Counted from the first letter of the stretch, positions 17,401-25,759 are shown. The stretch is DNA of 64,000 nt from Arthrobacter woluwensis (GCF_030816155.1 NZ_JAUSXR010000001.1:2666001-2730000), one strand, 5' to 3'. Notes: generated by a model not told the origin, from the letters alone. Numbers and translations are program-made.

Positions 17401-18484
17401 AGCCTGTCTGGAACCCGACGACGGCGAGCCGGAGGACGGCGAAGAGCTCACCGACGCCGGACACGGCACGGCCGGACGCGATACAGCCGATCGCACTGCG
17501 GGCCGGCACGCCGCAGCCGGACGCCCCGCAGCCGCCCACCGGCAAGACGCCGGGTTCCAGGCCGGCACCGGGTTCCGGCAACACAGCACCCTCCAGCAAG
17601 ACAGCACCACCCGGCAACACAGCGCCCTCCAGGACAGTGCGGGGCCTACGCGTCCCACCCAGAGGCCCTTCACCCCACCCGGCGGGCTCGATTCCTGTCT
17701 CAACGATTTCCATCCCAAGGCCGGTCCTTTCGATCCGGAGGCCCCGGACGAGGGCGCGGCACACCGCCGCGACGGTTCCCATGCCGTCCGGCTGGGCATC
17801 GCGAGCGTCACGAGCATCGGGAAGGACCTTGCTGAACGCATCGTGGCCGAACGTGAGCAGAACGGCCCCTTCCTCGGTCTGACGGATCTCTCCCGGCGGA
17901 CCGGCCTCACCGCCGAACAGCTCGAAGCACTCGCCTCGGCCGGAGCCTTCGAATCCCTGGGGCTCAGCCGGCGTGAGGCCCTCTGGCAAGCAGGCTCGGC
18001 CGCTCTCGAACGGCCAGGCCAGCTCCCCGGCACGCAGCCCTACATCCAGCCACCCCTCCTGCCCGAACTGGGTGACGAGGAAGCCGTGGCGTACGAGCTG
18101 TGGGCCACCGGCATCGCCACGGACGACCATCCGGTCCGGCACGCCCGGGGTCCCCTCGACGCGCGCGGAGTCCTGCGGATCACGGCCCTGCGCAGCGCGG
18201 AGGACGGCACCCGGGTGGAGGTCGCGGGGCTCGTGACCCACCGGCAGAGGCCTCAGACCGCGCAGGGCATCACCTTCATGAATCTCGAGGACGAGACCGG
18301 GATTCTCAACGTGGTGTGCAGCGTCGGGGTGTGGACCCGCTATCGCCGCGTCGCGCAGACCGCCAAGGCCATGGTGGTGCGGGGCCTGATGGAGCGCAGC
18401 AAGGAGGGCGTCATCAATCTGGTGGCGGACCGCCTTGAGGCGCTCCCGCTGCGGGCCAAGACCACCTCGAGGGACTTCCGATGA
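14432..18484 (+). CDS. dnaE2: Error-prone DNA polymerase III alpha-like DnaE2
   Basis: A 1350-residue C-family polymerase for mutagenic lesion bypass. GTG 14432 follows an AAAGGAGAAG site. A PHP domain begins at about 117 (HAHSHYS at 121-127). The catalytic acidic motif PDIDVDF has Asp527, 529 and 531, and an OB fold begins near 1262. It is longer than the usual 1050-1150 residues because of two low-complexity insertions, about 597-662 (Ala/Arg/Asp-rich) and about 994-1086 (Gly/Arg/His/Gln-rich), plus a disordered N-terminal linker. It is the last gene of the LexA-boxed imuA'-imuB-dnaE2 cassette, with a 50-bp gap after imuB. Confidence 0.93.
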   Translation: MGWNNPSMPWQQLHDILDGTEVQRAGKRKAKRTDAGRAPIERDGGDSPAWSHKRGPYIPLPQLLAAATEESGADPAEASTSPLTASSPSTPLPSADPESSGESGRTTAAGTSATIPYAELHAHSHYSFLDGASSPEELVEEAVKLGLHALAITDHDGFYGVVRLAEAAEAYGLKTIFGAELSLGLSAPQNGVADPEGEHLLVLARGEEGYHRLAGAITQAQLADGAEKGRPVFDLDDLAVRLRGHAVVLTGCRKGAVRRALAGAGADGGFRSPEAAAEHAVRRLVERFGPEGVAVELFDHGNPLDNAHNDALAAIADRLGLPCVATNAVHFAEPSRHPLATALAAVRARRSLDEMDGWLPASDGAHLRSGAEMARRFARYPGAVENTVLLADQLSFSLRSARPKLPKQDVPEGHTPMSYLRELVEQGITERYGTPGPGWHGPAPVEEVRARVEQELAVIEKKDFPGYFLIVREITQFAKSRGILCQGRGSAANSAACYFLGITAVDSIQYRLPFERFLSSLREEEPDIDVDFDSDRREEVIQHVYATYGRANAAQVANVISYRPKNAVRDVAKAFGYSQGQQDAWSKQLNRWDALSEARESTAGPDDAAPDTSHRNAAGRGKVGRGDASRDPAARNPAARDQAAAKGTRPSDSSASSGETTDDAVIPEPVLALAEQLLGYPRHLGIHSGGMVLTERPVGEVVPIEHARMENRTVLQWDKDDCEWMGLVKFDLLGLGMLAALQYCFDLVEENFGERWTLADLPKEEPAVYDMLCRADSVGVFQVESRAQMSTLPRLRPREFYDLVVEIALIRPGPIQGGAVHPYIRRRSGEEKETYPHPLLEPVLKRTLGVPLFQEQLMQMAMAIGGCSAEDADLLRRAMGSKRGIEKIDSLKQKLFAGMAENGLGPEEAQTIYLQIKAFANFGFAESHSLSFALLVYASSWLKLHYPGAFLAALLRAQPMGFYSPQTLVADARRHGVRVLRPDILRSRAEACLEPDDGEPEDGEELTDAGHGTAGRDTADRTAGRHAAAGRPAAAHRQDAGFQAGTGFRQHSTLQQDSTTRQHSALQDSAGPTRPTQRPFTPPGGLDSCLNDFHPKAGPFDPEAPDEGAAHRRDGSHAVRLGIASVTSIGKDLAERIVAEREQNGPFLGLTDLSRRTGLTAEQLEALASAGAFESLGLSRREALWQAGSAALERPGQLPGTQPYIQPPLLPELGDEEAVAYELWATGIATDDHPVRHARGPLDARGVLRITALRSAEDGTRVEVAGLVTHRQRPQTAQGITFMNLEDETGILNVVCSVGVWTRYRRVAQTAKAMVVRGLMERSKEGVINLVADRLEALPLRAKTTSRDFR

Positions 18485-18567
18485 GCGCGCACCGAGCGGC
18501 GATGAGGGGAGCCCATGAAACGACTCGGCGAAAGGAAGCGTCCAGTGTCCCGTGACATGATGCTCCC

Positions 18568-19575
18568 GTGACCTCCGTGCTCCCCACCTCCCGCGCCTCC
18601 GGCGCCACGGCTCCTGTCGCGCGCCCGGTCACGGTCTCCGCGGCGCCTGACGCGGAAGGGGTCTGGGAGGCGCCGGCTCACTACTCGCTCGCGGCCACGT
18701 GCTTCCCGTTGCGACGGGGCGACGGCGACCCCACCTTCGCCCCGCATCCGGGCGGACTCTGGACGGCCTTCCGCACCCCGGAAGGCACCGTCTCCCTCCT
18801 GCTCACCCATCACCGGGACGAATTGCGGGTCCGGGCCTGGGGCGAAGGCGCCGTGCACGCCGTCGCGTCCGCTCCGGCCCTCCTCGGCCTCACCGATGAC
18901 TGGGCCGCCTTCGACGCCGACCCCTTCCACACCTCCCTGCCCTCACTGGTCCGGGAGGCCCGACGCCGGAACCCCGGTCTGCGGGCACCGGCCACGGGGA
19001 GGATCGTCGAGTCGCTCGTGCCCACGATCCTCGAACAGAAGGTCACCACACTCGAAGCCCGCCGGGGCTACCGTTACCTGGTGCGCCGCTTCGGCTCACC
19101 GGCCCCGGGCGCGGGCCGGTTCGCGCCCGCCGGGCTGCTGGTGGCGCCGTCGTCCGCCCAATGGCTGCGCGTGCCGTCCTGGGAGTGGCACCGCGCCGGA
19201 GTCGGCCCCCAGCGCTCGGCGACGGTCCTACGGGCACTGCGCTCGGCGTCGGGCCTCGAACGGCTGGTGGACAAGAGCGCCACCGAGGCCGCCGCTGGCC
19301 TCCAGAGCATCCCGGGCATCGGGGTGTGGACCGCGGCCGAAGTCACCCAGCGCACCCACGCCGATCCCGATGCGATCTCCGTGGGCGATTTCCACCTGGC
19401 CAAGTTCGTGGGCTTCGCGCTGACCGGCGAACGGACGGACGACGCCGGGATGCTGCGCCTGCTCGCCCCGTGGGAGGGGCAGCGGCAACGGGTCGTCCGG
19501 ATGCTCTACGCAGCAGGCGTCCGGGCGCCGCGTTACGGTCCGAAGATGACGATTCAGGACCACCGAGGCCACTGA
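18568..19575 (+). CDS. AlkA-type DNA-3-methyladenine glycosylase
   Basis: A 335-residue HhH-GPD superfamily base-excision enzyme that removes alkylated bases. The helix-hairpin-helix is LQSIPGIGVWTAA, and the catalytic aspartate is in SVGDFHLAK about 30 residues later. It starts at GTG 18568. There is no Ada or methyltransferase domain. It follows the mutasome cassette after 83 bp in the same direction, giving a DNA-damage cluster, though no LexA box was seen in the gap. It ends tail-to-tail with the DUF1905 gene. Confidence 0.87.
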   Translation: MTSVLPTSRASGATAPVARPVTVSAAPDAEGVWEAPAHYSLAATCFPLRRGDGDPTFAPHPGGLWTAFRTPEGTVSLLLTHHRDELRVRAWGEGAVHAVASAPALLGLTDDWAAFDADPFHTSLPSLVREARRRNPGLRAPATGRIVESLVPTILEQKVTTLEARRGYRYLVRRFGSPAPGAGRFAPAGLLVAPSSAQWLRVPSWEWHRAGVGPQRSATVLRALRSASGLERLVDKSATEAAAGLQSIPGIGVWTAAEVTQRTHADPDAISVGDFHLAKFVGFALTGERTDDAGMLRLLAPWEGQRQRVVRMLYAAGVRAPRYGPKMTIQDHRGH

Positions 19576-19595
19576 GGCCCCGAAGCCGAACCCGC

Positions 19596-19889
19596 TCAGG
19601 CCCGCCGCTCGGTCAGGTGGACCGTCACCTCGTCGCCCGTGGTCTTGCCGCTCCGTCGCCGCAGCGCCGCACTGATCGGAAGCTTGTGGGTGCCGTCGCC
19701 GAGGGCCATGAAGGAGCTTTCGAACGGCTCCCCGTCGACGGTTCCCGTGACCCGGACCAGCCCGCGGGTTCCGAAGAACTCCGCCGAGCCGTCCATCTGC
19801 ACATAGGTCCAGCCGCCCTTGGCGGGACTCGTCACGAGCGTGGCGGTGAACGTCACGTCCAGTGGTCCCGGCTGTGTCGCGTCGGCCAT
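19596..19889 (-). CDS. DUF1905 domain protein
   Basis: A 97-residue protein matching the small beta-rich DUF1905 family. It has the typical [19 protein letters not shown] segment, then [28 protein letters not shown]. The function is unknown; some relatives are fused to a YdeI/OmpD-like domain, which is absent here. It is cytoplasmic by sequence and stands alone, convergent with the glycosylase gene. Confidence 0.8.
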   Translation of the reverse strand: MADATQPGPLDVTFTATLVTSPAKGGWTYVQMDGSAEFFGTRGLVRVTGTVDGEPFESSFMALGDGTHKLPISAALRRRSGKTTGDEVTVHLTERRA

Positions 19890-19952
19890 TCGGGTTCCTC
19901 CCCGCGCTGAAAGCCTGCCCTCCTGCCACGGTACGCCTCCTGAGGAGTGGCG

Positions 19953-21083
19953 TCAGCCCTCGGCGGCGACCCGTTCGCGGTCCAGCAGTCGGACGATCCC
20001 CGCCACGGCATCCCGTCCGGCGCGATTGGCTCCGACAGTCGACTGCGACGGGCCGAAACCGATCAGATGCACCCGCGGGTCGGCCGCCACCTGGGTGCCC
20101 CGGACCTCGATTCCGCCGCGCTCATTGCGCAGCGCGAGCGGCTCCAGATGCGCCAGAGCCGGTCGAAATCCGGTGGCCCAGAGAATCACGTCCACCCCGG
20201 TGAAGGAACCGTCCGCCTCCCGCACGCCGTAGGGCTCGATCGCCCTGAACATCGGCCGGCGTTCCAGCGCTCCGCGAGCCTTGGCCGCACGAGCGTAGGG
20301 GGTCCAGGCGAGCTGTGTGTAGGAGACGATGCTGCCGGTCGGGTTTCCGGCCTCGGCGTCGGCAGTGACCTTCTCGATGGTCTCTCGTCCTTCGACTTCG
20401 GGACTGAATCCCGCGTCGCGGAACACCGGTTCGCGCCGGGTGTACCAGCGGACCGTGGCGACCCGCGAGATCTCCTCCAGCTGCTGCACGGCCGAGATCC
20501 CGCCGCCCACCACGGCCACGCGGAGCCCCGCGAACTCGTCCAGGGAGACATAGTCCTTGGTGTGGAGCTGTCGTCCCAGGAACGTCTCCCGTCCCGGGTA
20601 GTCGGGCAGGACGGGGTTGGTCCAGGTGCCGCTCGCGTTGATCACCGCACGCGCGATCCACCGGCCGGCGCTGGTCTCGATCAGGAGCTCGCCGTCCGGA
20701 TCGTCATCCGCGCGGGACACGGAATGCACCGTGACCGGCCTGAGGATCGGGAGTTTCTCGGCCTCTTCGAACGCGGTGAAGTAGGCCGGGACCGCGGTCC
20801 TGCTGGGCGTGCCCGGATCGACCGAGGGCTGCCGGAGTCCGGGCAGATCGAAGATGTTGTTGACGGTCGCCATGGTGAGCGACGACCAACGGTGCTGCCA
20901 CGCGCCGCCCGGCCGCTCCTCGGCGTCGAGGATCACGAAGCCGCGCTCCGCGTCCGGATCCGTGAGCGCGCTGACGAAGCCGCTGCGCCGCAGATGATGA
21001 CCGGCGGAGAGGCCTGCCTGCCCTGCCCCGATGACGACGACGGCGGCGCGCCGGACGCCCTCCGCCGCTGCGGCGCCGCTCAC
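19953..21083 (-). CDS. Flavin-containing monooxygenase-like FAD/NAD(P) oxidoreductase
   Basis: 376 residues with an FAD-binding GxGxxG at the N-terminus (VIGAGQAGLSAG, about 17-28) and a second, NAD(P)-binding one (VVGGGISAVQ). The WATGFRP segment is typical of flavin monooxygenases and related oxidoreductases. The substrate is unknown. Its ATG overlaps the end of the marR-type gene by 4 nt, so both are co-transcribed and probably controlled by that regulator. Confidence 0.83.
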   Translation of the reverse strand: MSGAAAAEGVRRAAVVVIGAGQAGLSAGHHLRRSGFVSALTDPDAERGFVILDAEERPGGAWQHRWSSLTMATVNNIFDLPGLRQPSVDPGTPSRTAVPAYFTAFEEAEKLPILRPVTVHSVSRADDDPDGELLIETSAGRWIARAVINASGTWTNPVLPDYPGRETFLGRQLHTKDYVSLDEFAGLRVAVVGGGISAVQQLEEISRVATVRWYTRREPVFRDAGFSPEVEGRETIEKVTADAEAGNPTGSIVSYTQLAWTPYARAAKARGALERRPMFRAIEPYGVREADGSFTGVDVILWATGFRPALAHLEPLALRNERGGIEVRGTQVAADPRVHLIGFGPSQSTVGANRAGRDAVAGIVRLLDRERVAAEG

Positions 21084-21580
21084 TTCCGTCCGTCCTGGTC
21101 GAGGCCGAGATTCCGGCGCAGGGCGTGGCTCACCCGGTCGACGTCCACGAGCTCCTCGGGTGTGAAGGCCTCGAGGAACAGCTCGTGCACCGCCTTCAGA
21201 TGGGGGACGGAGGCCGCCCGGAAGGTCTCCAGGCCGTGGTCCGTGGCGCGGACGTCGATGCCCCTCGCCTCATCGGTGCAGGTGTTCCTGCTGATGAGCC
21301 CGCGTTTCTCCATCCGGCCCAGGTGGTGTGAGAGGCGGCTGCGTTCCCAGCCGACCAGGTCCGCGAGTTCTGAGGAGCGCAGGGTGTTCCGCTTCGCCTC
21401 GCTCAGCGCCAGGAGCACCTGATAGTCGCCCGCGGACAGGGCGGTCTCGCTCAGAAAGCGCGCCGCGAGCCGGGCCTGCAGTGCCTCGGCGGTCTCCAGG
21501 TAGTTCCGCCAGATGCGCAGTTCCTCCCGCGTGGGCAGGTGGTCCCGGGCAGGGCCGGGGCGGTGCTGGATGTGGGCCAT
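21080..21580 (-). CDS. MarR-family regulator
   Basis: A 166-residue winged-helix protein (ELADLVGWERSRLSHHLGRMEKRGLI is the recognition region and wing). First gene of a two-gene unit with the flavoprotein, and divergent from an F420-type reductase. Two identical TTGACATGTCAA palindromes in the shared promoter are the obvious binding sites. Such MarR proteins usually repress redox-related neighbours and respond to a small molecule or oxidant. One cysteine is visible (NTCTDEARG), so oxidation sensing is possible but unproven. Confidence 0.88.
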   Translation of the reverse strand: MAHIQHRPGPARDHLPTREELRIWRNYLETAEALQARLAARFLSETALSAGDYQVLLALSEAKRNTLRSSELADLVGWERSRLSHHLGRMEKRGLISRNTCTDEARGIDVRATDHGLETFRAASVPHLKAVHELFLEAFTPEELVDVDRVSHALRRNLGLDQDGRK

Positions 21581-21593
21581 GATTCCTCCCGAA

Positions 21594-21605
21594 TTGACAT
21601 GTCAA
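21594..21605. promoter_or_regulatory. MarR operator copy 1
   Basis: Perfect 12-bp palindrome TTGACATGTCAA, 14 bp before the marR-type start and identical to copy 2. Confidence 0.7.
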
Positions 21606-21621
21606 CTGTAGGAGCGGATTA

Positions 21622-21633
21622 TTGACATGTCAA
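21622..21633. promoter_or_regulatory. MarR operator copy 2
   Basis: Second TTGACATGTCAA, 28 bp from copy 1 and 28 bp before the reductase ATG. It contains TTGACA and may overlap a -35 box. Confidence 0.7.
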
Positions 21634-21661
21634 TTCATTCAGCAGCGGAAGGCACCCGGCC

Positions 21662-22324
21662 ATGACGGCACAGCAGGAGAACCCCCTCACCCTCGGCATC
21701 CTCGGCGCCGGAAAAGTGGGCACGGTCCTGGCGCGGCTGGCCGTCGCCGCGGGCTACAAGGTCTTGATCTCGGGTTCCGGCGACCCCGCCAAGATCTCCC
21801 TCATCACCGCCGTCCTGGCCCCCGGCGCCGTCGCGGTGCGCCCGGAGGAGGCGGCCCGGCAAGCGGATGTGGCGATTCTCGCCCTCCCTCTGGGCAAATA
21901 CCAGAGCCTTCCGGTGGAGGAGCTCCGCGGGAAGCCGGTGATCGACGCGATGAACTACTGGTGGGAGACGGACGGCCTGCGCGACGATCTCCGGAACCCC
22001 GTGACGTCCACCAGCGAGATCGTCCAGGATTTCCTGCCCGAGTCCCGCGTGCTGAAGGCCTTCAACCACATGGGTTACCACGACCTGGACGAAGGCGCGC
22101 GGCCGGCGGGCGCTCCCGGACGGAAGGCGATCGCCGTCGCAGGCGACCTGGAATCGGATCTGGACGCGGTCGCCGCGCTGGTCGACGCCCTCGGCTTCGA
22201 CCCCGTGATCCTGACCCCGCTCGCCGCGAGCGCCCGCCTCGAGCCCGGAAATCCCGCCTTCGGGGCGAACGTGGAGGCGGACGAACTCCGCGAGCTCATC
22301 GGAGTCGAATCCGCCGCCGCCTAG
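21662..22324 (+). CDS. F420-dependent-type NADP oxidoreductase
   Basis: A 220-residue Rossmann protein ([17 protein letters not shown] at about 10-26) of the NADPH-F420 oxidoreductase-like family. It carries the expected [13 protein letters not shown] segment in the middle. Members move hydride between NADP and F420 or reduce small substrates; this one could be either. It is divergent from the MarR/flavoprotein pair and shares the operator region, so it is likely part of that regulon. Confidence 0.82.
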   Translation: MTAQQENPLTLGILGAGKVGTVLARLAVAAGYKVLISGSGDPAKISLITAVLAPGAVAVRPEEAARQADVAILALPLGKYQSLPVEELRGKPVIDAMNYWWETDGLRDDLRNPVTSTSEIVQDFLPESRVLKAFNHMGYHDLDEGARPAGAPGRKAIAVAGDLESDLDAVAALVDALGFDPVILTPLAASARLEPGNPAFGANVEADELRELIGVESAAA

Positions 22325-22327
22325 CAT

Positions 22328-22384
22328 TGCGGGGTCACATGATGTCGCCCCTCGACCTGACAACCGGCATCAAGTGACCCCGCA
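22328..22384. repeat. Palindromic repeat, copy 1
   Basis: Arms 22328-22347 and 22365-22384 pair over TGCGGGGTCAC..TGATG with two mismatches. The 24-nt right arm region (22364-22387) recurs identically at 23400-23423. It lies between two converging genes and may also terminate transcription. Confidence 0.65.
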
Positions 22385-22385
22385 T

Positions 22386-23306
22386 TCATGCTGCCCTGCG
22401 AAGTCCATGCCTGATCCGTTCGATCGCCCCGACGAAACCTTCCGCGAGGTCGTCCGCATTCACCTTGAAGTAGAGCCAACCGGCGTTGACGAAGGCCTCA
22501 TCTCGTCGATTGTCCCGGCTCTGCTGGAACCGGCTTCTGTGGTGCGCCCCCTCATATTGAATGGCCAGCCGAAACTCCCGGTAGCCGAGATCCGCTGGAG
22601 GTGACCACGGGTCGGCTGGGTCCACCCGGATCTGAAGTTCCGGCTCGGGCAGCCCGGCGTCGACCATCGCGAGCCGGAGAAAGGTCTCAGGGAGCGAATC
22701 AGCACCGATCCGCATCTGCTCCAGGGCCAGCGAAGCCTTCCGGACACCCTTCATCTTGCGATGATTCCGGATGATCGCGGCAACGTCCGACGGTGACGCG
22801 TACGGATCCGCCCGGCCCTCGAATCGCTCCCGCGGAATCCGGATCAGCTGGTCCCCCATCGCGATGAGATAGGGCAGCGGAAGGGTATGCGCGAGATCGA
22901 GCCATGTCCTGAGAGGAGTGGACATCGGGATGCCGTCGAATTCTTCGACTTCTCCAGGGAAGACCCGGACGCGATGCCCCACCACACCGTCCCGACGTAC
23001 CCGCGGCAGACCATGCGGTTTACTCAGGTGCACCTGCGTCTCGTCCGCCAGCCACGAAGGCAAACCCAGCCCGCTCAACAGTGCGGCCGTCTGATGTGAG
23101 ACCCACGCGGTCGGCGTCGCTTTCGCCAGGACCCTGCTCCGCTCCCGGAGGTCGGGAAGCACACCGCTCGGCACTCGGATCAGCCGACCTGCCGTTTCGA
23201 GATCCTTCGCACGCAGCCGCCCCGGAGAGACACCCATGTCCCGGGACTCGTACACCGTGAAAGGCCGGGCCCGAAGCCCTTCCGGGAGCGGTTTCGGCTT
23301 GGTCAT
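22386..23306 (-). CDS. AbiEi/DUF559-like protein with Vsr-type endonuclease domain
   Basis: 306 residues from ATG 23306. The N-terminal part resembles the AbiEi-like winged-helix region often attached to DUF559 (VSPGRLRAKDLETAGRLIRVPSGVL). The C-terminal part looks like a PD-(D/E)xK/Vsr-fold nuclease (DLGYREFRLAIQYEGAHHR, then QSRDNRRDEAFVNAGW). The biological role of such genes is not known; they are abundant and variable in actinobacteria. It is bracketed by two copies of a 24-nt repeat within palindromes, suggesting a mobile or replaceable cassette. The repeat begins in the 3' end of the gene. Confidence 0.78.
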   Translation of the reverse strand: MTKPKPLPEGLRARPFTVYESRDMGVSPGRLRAKDLETAGRLIRVPSGVLPDLRERSRVLAKATPTAWVSHQTAALLSGLGLPSWLADETQVHLSKPHGLPRVRRDGVVGHRVRVFPGEVEEFDGIPMSTPLRTWLDLAHTLPLPYLIAMGDQLIRIPRERFEGRADPYASPSDVAAIIRNHRKMKGVRKASLALEQMRIGADSLPETFLRLAMVDAGLPEPELQIRVDPADPWSPPADLGYREFRLAIQYEGAHHRSRFQQSRDNRRDEAFVNAGWLYFKVNADDLAEGFVGAIERIRHGLRRAA

Positions 23307-23362
23307 GCTCCCAGCTTGGCCCAAAGTTCCGCGGCCCGCTGACGATATCCACAGGCTCCCGA

Positions 23363-23421
23363 TGCGGGGTCAGTTAATGCCACCCGAAGGGGGCGGAGCC
23401 GGCATCAAGTGACCCCGCATT
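23363..23421. repeat. Palindromic repeat, copy 2
   Basis: ATGCGGGGTCA-type left arm (23363-23382) pairs with GGCATCAAGTGACCCCGCAT (23402-23421) with two mismatches. The right arm is the same 24-nt element as in copy 1. It lies just past the acyl-CoA synthetase stop and before the endonuclease-like gene. Confidence 0.65.
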
Positions 23422-23433
23422 CGCGAAGAAGCC

Positions 23434-25119
23434 CTACAGCCCCATCCTCTTCACTGCTTCCTCCCGCATCTCGACTTTCCGGATCTTGCCCGAGACGGTC
23501 ATGGGGAAACTCTCGCGCAGTTCCAGGTACCGCGGGATCTTGTAATGCGCCAGCCGTCCAGCACAGTATTCGCGGAGGCCTTCCACGGTCAGTTCAGGCG
23601 CCCCGGGCTTCAGGATGATGCAGGCCATGAGTTCCTCGCCGTACTTCTCGTCCGGAACACCGATCACCTGGACGTCCTGAACGTCCGGGTGCTGGTACAG
23701 GAACTCCTCGATCTCCCGGGGATAGATGTTCTCCCCGCCCCGGATCACGAGGTCCTTGATGCGGCCCTCCACCAGCACGTAGCCGTCCTGGTCCATCCGG
23801 GCCAGGTCCCCGGTGTGCATCCAGCCCTCGGCGTCGATGGCCTCAGCGGTCTTGTCCGGCTGATCCCAGTAGCCCTTCATCACGACGTAACCGCGGGTGC
23901 ACAGCTCGCCGATCTCACCCCGCGGTACCACCGCGCCGCTCAGCGGGTCGATGATCCGGCTTTCGCAGTGCGGCATCGTCCGGCCCACCGACTCGGTGCG
24001 CTGCGCCAGGGTGTCGCCTTCGCGGGTCATGGTCGAGACGGGCGAGGTCTCGGTCATGCCGTAACAGATGGCCACGTCCTTCATGTGCATCTCCCCGATC
24101 ACGCGCTTCATGACTTCGATGGGACAGAGGGACCCTGCCATGACGCCGGTCCGCAGGGCCTCGAGGCGGTACGAGTCGAAGTCCGGGAGCGCCAGCTCGG
24201 CGATGAACATCGTCGGCACGCCATAGAGCGACGTCGCCCCGAACTCCTGCACCGCCCGCAGCGCCGCCGACGGGTTGAACGTGCGCGACGGGATGATCGC
24301 CGTCCCGCCGTAGGAGAAGATGTTCAGATTCCCGATCACCATGCCGAAGCAGTGGTAGAACGGCACCGGGATGACCACCTTGTCCTCCTCGGTGTACTTC
24401 AGGAGGGCGCCGATCTGGTGCCCGTTGTTGAGGATGTTGTGGTGCGTGAGGGTGGCGCCCTTCGGGAACCCCGTGGTGCCGGAGGTGTACTGGATGTTGA
24501 TGGCATCGTGCGGGTCCAGCCCCGCCATCCGCTCCGCGAGCGCTTCGGGCACGACGACGGCCGCCTCCTCGAGCAGCCCTCCCCAGCTCCACTCCCCGGG
24601 GCTCTGCGGGACCCCCTCCCGCAGGCTCAGCTGCGGATCGGTCTCGGTATTGCCGGGCAAGAAGACGAGTTCCTGCAGCTCGGGACAGTGCTCGACGGCC
24701 GCGCGGGCCATGGCCACGTAGTCGCTGTTCCGGTCATCCGGAGCGAGGACCAGCATCCGCATGCCGTTCTGCCGGGCCACGAATTCGAGCTCGTGCGTGC
24801 GGTACGCGGGATTGACGTTGACCAGGATGGCGCCGATCTTGGCCGTCGCGTACTGGAGGATGGTCCACTCGGCGCAATTGGCACTCCAGATGCCCACCCG
24901 CTCCCCCACGCCGATGCCCACGGCGAGGAGGGCACGTGCCAGGAGGTCGACGTCGTCGTTCAGTTCGCGGTACGTCCACCGGCGCGGAGGATGGCCGGGA
25001 AGTCCCGCCTCCACGAGTGCCTCCCGCTCGGGGAAACGCTGGACGACGGTTTCGAAGTCGTCGCCGATCGTCCGGTTCAGCAACGGGACGCTGGCGTCCC
25101 CGGCGGTGTAGGAGTCCAT
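23434..25119 (-). CDS. Acyl-CoA synthetase (AMP-binding)
   Basis: A 561-residue ANL-superfamily ligase activating a carboxylic acid through an acyl-AMP to a CoA thioester. The P-loop-like YTSGTTGFPKG is near 208. YGMTETSP, the HTGDLARMD hinge motif, GRIKDLVIRGGENIYPREIEEFL and the catalytic C-terminal Lys in SGKIRK are all present. The start is taken at ATG 25119 (MDSYTAGD). It most resembles medium/long-chain fatty acyl-CoA synthetases; substrate range cannot be read from sequence. It follows the rhomboid gene closely (10-bp gap). Confidence 0.9.
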   Translation of the reverse strand: MDSYTAGDASVPLLNRTIGDDFETVVQRFPEREALVEAGLPGHPPRRWTYRELNDDVDLLARALLAVGIGVGERVGIWSANCAEWTILQYATAKIGAILVNVNPAYRTHELEFVARQNGMRMLVLAPDDRNSDYVAMARAAVEHCPELQELVFLPGNTETDPQLSLREGVPQSPGEWSWGGLLEEAAVVVPEALAERMAGLDPHDAINIQYTSGTTGFPKGATLTHHNILNNGHQIGALLKYTEEDKVVIPVPFYHCFGMVIGNLNIFSYGGTAIIPSRTFNPSAALRAVQEFGATSLYGVPTMFIAELALPDFDSYRLEALRTGVMAGSLCPIEVMKRVIGEMHMKDVAICYGMTETSPVSTMTREGDTLAQRTESVGRTMPHCESRIIDPLSGAVVPRGEIGELCTRGYVVMKGYWDQPDKTAEAIDAEGWMHTGDLARMDQDGYVLVEGRIKDLVIRGGENIYPREIEEFLYQHPDVQDVQVIGVPDEKYGEELMACIILKPGAPELTVEGLREYCAGRLAHYKIPRYLELRESFPMTVSGKIRKVEMREEAVKRMGL

Positions 25120-25129
25120 GTGAGGCAGG

Positions 25130-25759
25130 TTACTGGTTGGTACGTGTCGGCGACCAGACCTCGGGGCCGTCCTCCCGCGGCTTTTCGAGGCGGGCCGCCA
25201 GCCCTCCGCCGATCGCGCCGAACAAGTGCCCCTGCCAGGAGATCCCGGTCTGACCGGGGAAGACACCCCAGAGAACGGCCCCATAGGCGAGGAGGATGAC
25301 GACCCCCAGCGCGATCTGGAGCACGCTCCGGGTGAAGACGCCGCGCAGCACGAGGTAGACGATCCAGCCGAACACCAGCCCGGAGGCGCCGAGGTGCAGC
25401 GATCCAGGTCCACCCGTGAGCCAGGTGCCGATACCGCCCACGAGCCAGACGACGGCGGTGACGCGCAGCCACGCCCCGATTCCGGACAGCAGGATCACGA
25501 AGCCCAGGACCAGCAGCGGCCCGGTGTTCGCGATCAGGTGACCCCAGCCCAGGTGCAGCAGCGGCGCGAACAGGATCCCGCTCAGCCCGGACGGATTCCA
25601 GGGCCTGATCCCGAAGGAATCGAGCCGGTGGCCCATCACGGTGTCGACCAGCTCGATGACCCAGAGCAGCAGGACGAACCCGCCGATGGTCACGGCCGCG
25701 GTCGCGACGCGGCTCCGGCCGGGCCGCTCCTGCTCGTCCTGCTCGGGAATGAGGCTCAT
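25130..25759 (-). CDS. Rhomboid-family intramembrane serine protease
   Basis: A 209-residue membrane protein with about six helices. The catalytic dyad is visible: Ser126 in GASG and His178 in WQGHLFGAIGG, with the supporting His74 and Asn78 of the HLIAN motif. It cleaves membrane proteins within or near the bilayer; the substrate is unknown. It is followed after 10 bp by the acyl-CoA synthetase gene in the same direction, probably one transcript. Confidence 0.88.
   Translation of the reverse strand: MSLIPEQDEQERPGRSRVATAAVTIGGFVLLLWVIELVDTVMGHRLDSFGIRPWNPSGLSGILFAPLLHLGWGHLIANTGPLLVLGFVILLSGIGAWLRVTAVVWLVGGIGTWLTGGPGSLHLGASGLVFGWIVYLVLRGVFTRSVLQIALGVVILLAYGAVLWGVFPGQTGISWQGHLFGAIGGGLAARLEKPREDGPEVWSPTRTNQ

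Noticed and set aside
16391..18241. Long reverse open frame within dnaE2
   Set aside because: No recognisable protein pattern; the forward frame has full polymerase motifs.
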